From assembly GCA_013815395.1 (NCBI GenBank), contig JACDGH010000055.1, forward strand, positions 1 to 12,093: a DNA stretch of 12,093 nucleotides. The letters run 5' to 3'. Below are positions 7,545-12,093 of the stretch, in pieces. The DNA comes from Parachlamydiaceae bacterium (GTDB lineage Bacteria > Chlamydiota > Chlamydiia > Chlamydiales > Parachlamydiaceae). The first letter of the stretch is position 1. Each line of letters begins with the position of its first letter. The position numbers and the translations under genes are program-made. The notes below the pieces were generated by a model, which saw nothing but the letters and a program-made list of their open reading frames with translations, was not told the origin of the DNA and ran no database searches.

Positions 7545-9026
7545 CTAAAATTTACGGCGCTGCTGCGAAGAACCAATGTTTAAAGCAAGTCTATATTTGG
7601 CAACTGTCCGCCGAGCACAGTGAATGCCCTGCTCTTTTATAACCCTTGCAATTGCTTCATCGGAAAGAGGGTTATTTTTATTTTCGTTTTTGATAAGTTC
7701 CCGCATCAGGTCCTTAACACTTTGTGAGGATAAATTTTCCCCTGTATGAGTCTCAATGGCGCTTGTGAAAAAAGAACGCAGAGGGAGTAAACCTCTTGGG
7801 GTTTCAATGTATTTTTGTGAGACAGCGCGTGCAATGGTGGATTCGTGCAATTCTAAAGCTTCGGCGATGACTTTCATAGTTAGAGGTGTAAGCTTGCCTT
7901 CGGGATGAAGAAAAAATTCTCTTTGTCGCTTTGCAAGTTCTTGCGTAATTCTTTCAATAGTATTGTTTCTTTGAAAGAGATTGCGCACTAGCCATTTGGC
8001 AGAAACGACTTTTTGCTGAATAAAGTCCTTGTCGTCCTTAGATAAATTCTTATCCTCCAACATTTGTAAATAACGCTTATTAAGGCGCAAGGGCGGCAGG
8101 GAGTCTTCATTAATGTTTACAATGAGTTGATCGTCTTCCTGACGAATAAAGGCTTCCGGTAGGATAGTTGAGACGATTTGTTTTGAAAAACACATTCCTG
8201 GGTGCAGATCTAATTTTATAATATGCTGGTCCAGCATTTCCGTGAATTGTGTGGATGTGCACTGCAGTGATTTCTTGATTTTAGGGATGCGATTGTGAAG
8301 TAGGTCATCAAAATGGGCTTCAATGATTTTATAGGCTAAAGTCGATTTTTTATTTTGTAAACGGAGCTGTATTAATAATGATTCCCTCAAATTGCGCGCG
8401 CCCACTCCGGGAGGATCGAAAGTTTGAACGGAAGCGAGCAAAGTCTCCAATTTACTAATCTCACACGCATGTAAGACAGCAATTTCTTGCAAGGGTGTTG
8501 TCAAAAAACCATTCTCATTAAAGTTGCCGATCAGTGCTTCTACCAAAATTCTATCACTTTCATGGTCAAAGGTTTCTCTGGCTTGTTGCATCAAATGTTC
8601 AAATAATGAAATTTCGGCTTGAATGGAACTTTCTAAGAAATTATGTAATTTTTCCTGATCGATTGTGTTTTTTCCATTTGTTCCGCTAGTTTCGGATAAT
8701 GTACTTCGAAAATCTTCATCGAGTCTTCGCAAAGTTTCAAAATCATGTTGATCAAACTGCAATTCAGATTCTACCGAAGCATCTATAGAAACTTCATCGG
8801 TATTTTCTTCCTCTGTCTGTATTGCTTCTAATTCACTGACAGTTTCATTTTCTAAATATTCCAATACTGGATTTTGTTCAAGTTCCCCTTCAATCGCTGC
8901 AGATAATTCCATGATGGGCATTTGCAACAAATGAATAGCTTGTTGCATTTGCCGCGACATAATCATTCGCTGCATTTGCTTTAAACTTTGGGAGGGCTTG
9001 GGCTGCAAATTTAGTGCATAGGACAT
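7545..9026 (-). CDS. rpoN: RNA polymerase sigma-54 factor
   Basis: The product has 493 residues, close to the family norm of about 480. Sigma-54 recruits RNA polymerase to -24/-12 promoters and needs an AAA+ activator for melting. Region I is clear (QMQRMIMSRQMQQAIHLLQ, 17-35; ELEQNPVLEY, 48-57), with the glutamine/leucine activator-interacting pattern. An acidic, serine-rich region II spans about 58-125. The core-binding domain includes VQTFDPPGVGARNLRESL (200-217). The helix-turn-helix region is about 384-422 (LHESTIARAVSQKYIETPRG). The RpoN box ARRTVAKYR (471-479), which contacts the -24 element, is canonical. A strong AGGAG seven bases before the ATG supports the start. It is divergent from the HELAH membrane-protein gene with 135 bp between start codons. 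No activator gene is in the window. Confidence 0.97.
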   Translation of the reverse strand: MSYALNLQPKPSQSLKQMQRMIMSRQMQQAIHLLQMPIMELSAAIEGELEQNPVLEYLENETVSELEAIQTEEENTDEVSIDASVESELQFDQHDFETLRRLDEDFRSTLSETSGTNGKNTIDQEKLHNFLESSIQAEISLFEHLMQQARETFDHESDRILVEALIGNFNENGFLTTPLQEIAVLHACEISKLETLLASVQTFDPPGVGARNLRESLLIQLRLQNKKSTLAYKIIEAHFDDLLHNRIPKIKKSLQCTSTQFTEMLDQHIIKLDLHPGMCFSKQIVSTILPEAFIRQEDDQLIVNINEDSLPPLRLNKRYLQMLEDKNLSKDDKDFIQQKVVSAKWLVRNLFQRNNTIERITQELAKRQREFFLHPEGKLTPLTMKVIAEALELHESTIARAVSQKYIETPRGLLPLRSFFTSAIETHTGENLSSQSVKDLMRELIKNENKNNPLSDEAIARVIKEQGIHCARRTVAKYRLALNIGSSQQRRKF

Positions 9027-9099
9027 ATGACTGCTCCTAAACCAAAAAGGTTAAAAATTTTTTGGAAACTTACTTACTATGTAAACGATTTGCTCCTGC

Positions 9100-9128
9100 T
9101 TGACAAGGAAAACATATTCAAAATCAAT
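9100..9128 (+). promoter_or_regulatory. Possible -35 for the HELAH protein gene in the rpoN divergent region
   Basis: A perfect TTGACA stands at 9100-9105, but 17 bases downstream (9123-9128) the -10 is poor (ATCAAT). Read the other way, the same site gives TTGTCA with a weak CATAGT 19 bases on, so this could be a shared promoter region for rpoN. Weak on both strands. Confidence 0.2.
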
Positions 9129-9161
9129 TCAAAAATGATAAGCTTTGCAAGAGAGGTCACC

Positions 9162-10049
9162 ATGACAATATTTTCCGATCAAAAACTTATAGATCTAAAT
9201 CATTTAGGTCTCATTCCTGGACCCCATGAATCTGCAGATGAATTTGTGGCAAGGGCTGACTATTGCCTTAATTTGCAAGAACACCTATCCGAAGAGTTTA
9301 AGGCTAGTCTCGGCTCCGTCAAAGGCGATTCAATAGAAAAATTAAAACAAGGATTTGATGTTGCAGCTTCTGCCTATGGCATTCGCCCCGCATGGATTCC
9401 TATTTTTTTTAGTAATTATAAATTGCCTCCATGGCATGGGGGTTGTGCTTGGATTTTTCAAATGACTGATCATAGCCCGACCGCAGCTTTATTGCAGCTG
9501 CGTCAATCTCTATATCAATCTCCTAAATATTTAGGGCTTTATCATCGCGACGAACTTGTTGCTCATGAACTAGCTCATGTGGGACGCATGAAATTTGAAG
9601 AATCTCAATTTGAAGAGATTTTAGCGTATCGCACCTCCGCCTCACGTTTTAGACGTTGGTTTGGGCCTATTGTGCAATCATCTTATGAAAGCATGTTTTT
9701 CGTTCTTGCTTTAGCAATAATCGTTTTCATCGATGTTTTTTTATTAGCCTTTTATAATTATGAAGCCTATTTATCAGCTTCCTGGCTCAAGGCCATTCCT
9801 ATAAGCATGATTTGCTTTGCACTCGTAAGATTAGGAATAAGGCAATTTCGATTCAAAAGATCTTATGAAAAGCTTCAGACGTGCCTGAAAGATCCTCATC
9901 AGGCCCTAAGCGTTCTGTATCGCTTAACAGATCGTGAGATTTCTGATTTTTCTACAATGGAAACCGAGGAAATTATGACCTATGCTTCAGAAAAAGCTGG
10001 AAGCTGTCTGCGTTGGCAATTGATCTTCACAACTTATCTTAAATGTTAA
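9162..10049 (+). CDS. Membrane protein with HELAH (HExxH) zinc-protease-like motif
   Basis: The product has 295 residues. The start at 9162 is chosen because AGAGG lies a few bases upstream. The frame is open back to an ATG at 9027, but that start has no ribosome binding site and would add 45 residues. LVAHELAHVGRMKFEE places HExxH at H135-E136-H139, and EEILAYRTS shortly after (E151/E152) could give a third zinc ligand as in gluzincins. Two hydrophobic segments follow at about 179-198 and 209-225, then a cytoplasmic-looking basic and acidic tail. The motif suggests a membrane-anchored metallopeptidase, but HExxH alone is weak evidence and I do not recognise a named family. It may be a conserved chlamydial hypothetical. 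It is divergent from rpoN and ends 31 bp before the AACGAT repeat array. Confidence 0.72.
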   Translation: MTIFSDQKLIDLNHLGLIPGPHESADEFVARADYCLNLQEHLSEEFKASLGSVKGDSIEKLKQGFDVAASAYGIRPAWIPIFFSNYKLPPWHGGCAWIFQMTDHSPTAALLQLRQSLYQSPKYLGLYHRDELVAHELAHVGRMKFEESQFEEILAYRTSASRFRRWFGPIVQSSYESMFFVLALAIIVFIDVFLLAFYNYEAYLSASWLKAIPISMICFALVRLGIRQFRFKRSYEKLQTCLKDPHQALSVLYRLTDREISDFSTMETEEIMTYASEKAGSCLRWQLIFTTYLKC

Positions 10050-10080
10050 ATGTGACCTCTGGAACAAGATCAGCGGTATA

Positions 10081-10209
10081 AACGATTTAATGATAAGAAC
10101 GAAGGGAACGATATAACGATGGGAACGATTTAATGATTGGAACGATTTAACGATAGGAACGATAGGAACGATTAATGATAGGAACGATGGGAACGATTAG
10201 AACGATGAA
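10081..10209 (+). repeat. Direct array of about 15 AACGAT-based units (7-9 bp each)
   Basis: The stretch divides without remainder into units of 7, 8 or 9 bp that begin AACGAT or AATGAT: AACGATTT, AATGATAAG, AACGAAGGG, AACGATAT, AACGATGGG, AACGATTT, AATGATTGG and so on, to AACGATTAG and AACGATGAA. Most 9-bp units end in GG. The mixed 8/9 periodicity makes it unlikely to be coding. The last unit contains the ATG of the GxxExxY gene. A 23-bp stretch (10107-10129) recurs exactly, in inverted orientation, at 10654-10676. Confidence 0.9.
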
Positions 10210-10629
10210 AGAACTCTCTTATTATGAATTGACTGGCACCATTCTGAACTGTTGTTTTGAGGTCATGAAGGAGCTTGGGCCAGGATTTTTGGAAAAAGTC
10301 TATAAAATGCGCTTTTGATTGCGATGAGACAAAAGAATTTAGAAGTAGAAGTTGAACAACCTTTTGAAGTAATGTTCAGGGGCAAAGTAATTGGTCGATA
10401 TTTTGCAGATCTGATTGTCGGAAAAACTGTGATTGTAGAATTGAAATGCTGTGAACGTTTAATTAATGAACATCAGGCGCAATTATTCAATTATTTAAAA
10501 GTTTCGCAGCTTCCCATCGGTTTGTTAGTAAATTTCCGACATAATAAATTGGTGTGGAAAAGACTGCAAAGCAATGAGGACATTACAATTAATCAAAAGG
10601 ATATTGCTGAAGAATCTGTTACGTACTAA
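10205..10629 (+). pseudogene. GxxExxY family protein, PD-(D/E)XK nuclease-like, frameshifted
   Basis: The first frame (ATG 10205) gives MKELSYYELTGTILNCCFEV and on to GFLEKVY, the GxxExxY motif, then stops at TGA 10316-10318. The next frame continues the family pattern: ALLIAMRQKNLEVEVEQPF, RGKVIGRYFADLIVGKTVIV, VELKCCERL, HQAQLFNYLK, and stops at 10629. Adding one A to the A4 run at 10304-10307 restores a single 141-residue protein reading YKNALLIA, within the normal family length (about 120-140). D69, E79 and K81 of the restored protein form a D-x9-ExK nuclease core like that of PD-(D/E)XK enzymes; the cellular role of the family is not established. The gene sits exactly between inverted AACGAT arrays. 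It could be a recent pseudogene, a case of slippage, or a sequencing indel. Confidence 0.85.
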
Positions 10630-10650
10630 ACAGTCCAAAGACTATATTTT

Positions 10651-10734
10651 CCCATCGTTCCCATCGTTATATCGTTATATCGTTATATCGTTATATATTT
10701 ATATATTTATATATTTATATCTTTATACGTTGAT
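10651..10734 (-). repeat. Inverted counterpart array: ATCGTTAT octamers grading into ATATTTAT
   Basis: On the plus strand two 9-bp CCCATCGTT units (10651-10668) run into a strict 8-bp series from 10663: four ATCGTTAT, three ATATTTAT, one ATCTTTAT and a degenerate ACGTTGAT (to 10734). Read on the minus strand the units are ATAACGAT, the same AACGAT word as the upstream array, so the two arrays are inverted around the GxxExxY gene. Positions 10654-10676 are the exact reverse complement of 10107-10129 (23 bp). Confidence 0.9.
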
Positions 10735-10948
10735 CGTATGCCAAGGTTTACAACAAGGAGAGAAAGCGCCAATCGTTTGCTTGTGGAGCCTCTAACGCCT
10801 TACATCTGGTTAAAATTAAAGGATTGGCTGAATTTACAAATAGGCCACATTTGCATACCAACGAATCTAAACAATAAAAATATAATGATAATTAATTGGG
10901 GTAGCATATTTTTTTTAATTCCCGGATGATTAAAGTCATTATGTTCTT
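10735..10948. other. Intergenic stretch with no recognised gene
   Basis: An open frame of 63 codons (10738-10929, plus) is present but has no ribosome binding site, starts at the edge of the repeat array and matches nothing I recognise. Its middle (RRESANRLLVEPLTPYIWL) looks somewhat protein-like, so a degraded gene fragment is possible. No RNA gene or terminator was seen. Confidence 0.4.
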
Positions 10949-10995
10949 TATCGCTTCAAAATTTGGTAACAATTTTTGTATATAAGAAGCGATTA
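10949..10995. promoter_or_regulatory. Distal operator-like half sites upstream of fic
   Basis: TATCGCTTCA (10949-10958) and GAAGCGATTA (10986-10995) are inverted copies of the half site seen in the two palindromes closer to fic. CGCTTCAAAATTTG at 10952-10965 is repeated exactly at 11007-11020, 55 bp downstream. Confidence 0.45.
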
Positions 10996-11003
10996 GCTTT
11001 CTT

Positions 11004-11028
11004 AAACGCTTCAAAATTTGAGGCGATT
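11004..11028. promoter_or_regulatory. Operator-like palindrome, middle site
   Basis: AAACGCTTCA (11004-11013), five bases, then TGAGGCGATT (11019-11028). The arms match as inverted repeats at 8 of 10 positions. This has the same layout and spacing as the site at 11077-11101, with centres 73 bp apart, roughly a whole number of helical turns. Confidence 0.55.
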
Positions 11029-11070
11029 ATTGAGACTTGTAAAATTTTTTTATATATTGAAGCATTTGTG

Positions 11071-11079
11071 TGCTATAAT
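11071..11079 (+). promoter_or_regulatory. Extended -10 promoter of the fic gene
   Basis: TGCTATAAT: a perfect TATAAT (11074-11079) with the TGn extension. The -35 region (TATATA at 11051-11056, 17 bases upstream) is poor, as is common for extended -10 promoters. Transcription would start near 11086, only about 17 bases before the ATG at 11103, inside the operator-like palindrome. Confidence 0.6.
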
Positions 11080-11101
11080 CGCTTCAATATATGAGGTGAT
11101 T
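11077..11101. promoter_or_regulatory. Operator-like palindrome overlapping fic promoter and ribosome binding site
   Basis: AATCGCTTCA (11077-11086), five bases, then TGAGGTGATT (11092-11101), with arms matching at 8 of 10. It covers the end of the -10, the predicted start of transcription and the GAGGTG ribosome binding site. A bound protein would therefore block initiation. A regulator in the Fic protein's own winged-helix tail is a plausible ligand, but this is inferred. Confidence 0.6.
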
Positions 11102-11102
11102 A

Positions 11103-12093
11103 ATGAAGTGGATTTGGCAAGGGCCAAGTTGGCCAGATTTTATTTGGGAAGCAGAGATTTTACTCCCTTTCATTAGCAAGGCGCGTCTGGAGCAGGGGAA
11201 ACTTCTAGCTAGAACGAAGGAATTAGGGTTTGAACTGGGACAAGAAGCTGGCGCCGATATTTTGATCGAGGAAGTTATTAAGACATCCGAAATTGAGGGA
11301 GCCTATTTAAATCGTGATTTAGTTCGGTCGCGCGGTAGCCAAGCACTTAGGCCTACCGAGTTTTGGACTCCCACAAACGAGTCGATCGATTGATGGGCTT
11401 GTCGATATTCTAATCGACGCGACGAACAAGTATGATCAACCTCTTACAGCAGAAAGACTCAGATCTTGGCAGGCTGCGCTATTTCCCACAGGTTATTCAG
11501 GTCTGTTGCGCATTCAAGTAGGGGAGTGGCGCGATGGAGAGGAGCCTATGCAAGTGGTTTCAGGAGCAATGGGAAAGGAGACTCTCCACTTTGAAGCAGT
11601 GCCAAGCACTCGTGTAGTAAACGAGATGAATCAGTTCCTCAACTGGTGGCAAACAAGTCAGGATAGAATAGATGGTCTTTTACGTGCAGGTTTGGCTCAC
11701 TTCTACTTTGTGACCGTTCACCCTTTTGAAGATGGCAATGGGCGTATAGCTCGCGCATTGACCGATATGGCCTTAGCGCAGGATGAAAAAACCTCGACCA
11801 GATTTTATAGTCTCTCGTCGCAAATCATGAAAGAGAAAAAGGAATACTACGATATTTTGGAGCACTGCCAACGGGGGGAAATGAATATCACTGCTTGGCT
11901 TGTATGGTTTTTGGCAAACTACACTCGATCGCTGGAAAGTTCTTCTAGCTTAATTGCGAAAGTGCTTGCTAAAGCTTCTTTTTGGAAAAACTTCAGTCAG
12001 ACTACGCTGAGTGATCGACAAAGGAAGGTCGTGAATATCCTATTGAATGCTGGCAAAGATGAATTTGAAGGTGGATTAACGACTCGTAAATAT
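11103..12093 (+). pseudogene. Fic-domain protein (DUF4172-type N-terminus), frameshifted, 3' end outside window
   Basis: The ATG at 11103 follows GAGGTG. The first frame gives MKWIWQGPSWPDFIWEAEIL, the DUF4172-like start of a common Fic family, and VIKTSEIEGAYLNRDLVRS, which holds the class II inhibitory motif (T61-xxx-E65-G66). After codon 77 the frame is lost and stops at TGA 11391-11393. Dropping one G near 11331-11335 moves into a frame open from 11335 to the window edge: VAKHLGLP, SIDGLVDILIDATNKYDQPL, the flap region, then the complete Fic motif HPFEDGNGRIARAL (codons from 11719; about residues 206-219). A winged-helix segment begins at about residue 302 (LSDRQRKVVNILLNAG), and about 45-50 residues are missing beyond 12093. 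Fic proteins mostly transfer AMP to target hydroxyls, and all motif residues are intact. It may be a pseudogene, or intact with an assembly indel. Confidence 0.85.

Noticed and set aside
9027..9161. ATG at 9027 as start of the HELAH protein.
   Set aside because: It abuts the rpoN start codon with no ribosome binding site, while AGAGG lies just before the ATG at 9162.
10081..10209. The AACGAT array as iterons of a replication origin.
   Set aside because: No replication initiator gene or DnaA boxes are nearby, and the units are shorter and less uniform than plasmid iterons.
10081..10734. The arrays as a CRISPR locus.
   Set aside because: Units are 7-9 bp with no unique spacers, and no cas genes are present.
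10738..10929. A 63-codon open frame after the downstream repeat array.
   Set aside because: It has no ribosome binding site, begins at the edge of low-complexity repeats, and its composition and product match nothing recognised.

Overview
The window looks like a moderately AT-rich chromosome segment from a member of the Chlamydiota outside the classical Chlamydiaceae (an amoeba-symbiont or environmental chlamydia). This is an inference. It rests on an unusually long, double-domain ThyX, an rpoN gene of similar style, a zinc-ribbon membrane protein beside lpdA, and a scatter of decayed GxxExxY and Fic genes typical of such genomes. No rRNA, tRNA, CRISPR array or transposase was found.

Layout. 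Bases 1-60 hold the first 20 codons of a dihydrolipoyl dehydrogenase gene (minus). It diverges from a small zinc-ribbon membrane protein (268-741, plus). Next, on the minus strand (2079-716), is a broken gene for a protein built of about 17-residue solenoid-like repeats, with several stops and frame changes. A three-gene plus-strand operon follows (2274-5823): a GT4 glycosyltransferase, a GT2 glycosyltransferase and a polytopic O-antigen ligase/polymerase-like protein. The three overlap end to end and probably build and join or polymerise a surface glycan. The last one converges on, and overlaps by 61 bp, thyX (7403-5763, minus). rpoN (sigma-54; 9026-7545, minus) lies upstream of thyX. Divergent from rpoN is a membrane protein with a HELAH metalloprotease-like motif (9162-10049, plus).

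From 10050 the window turns accessory. An array of 7-9 bp units built on AACGAT (10081-10209) runs straight into the start codon of a frameshifted GxxExxY (PD-(D/E)XK-like) gene. Behind that gene lies a second array of the same word in inverted orientation (10651-10734). Gene and arrays together look like one unit. After about 200 bp with nothing recognised comes a set of palindromic operator-like sites, an extended -10 promoter, and a class II Fic (AMPylase-like) gene. The fic gene carries a frameshift at codon 77 and runs off the window.

The most unusual features are the inverted short-repeat arrays around the GxxExxY gene and the repeated palindrome that overlaps the fic promoter and ribosome binding site. 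Three loci in 12 kb (repeat protein, GxxExxY, Fic) are interrupted, which suggests ongoing decay of accessory genes. Indel errors in the assembly must be excluded first, because two of the breaks lie at short A-runs.
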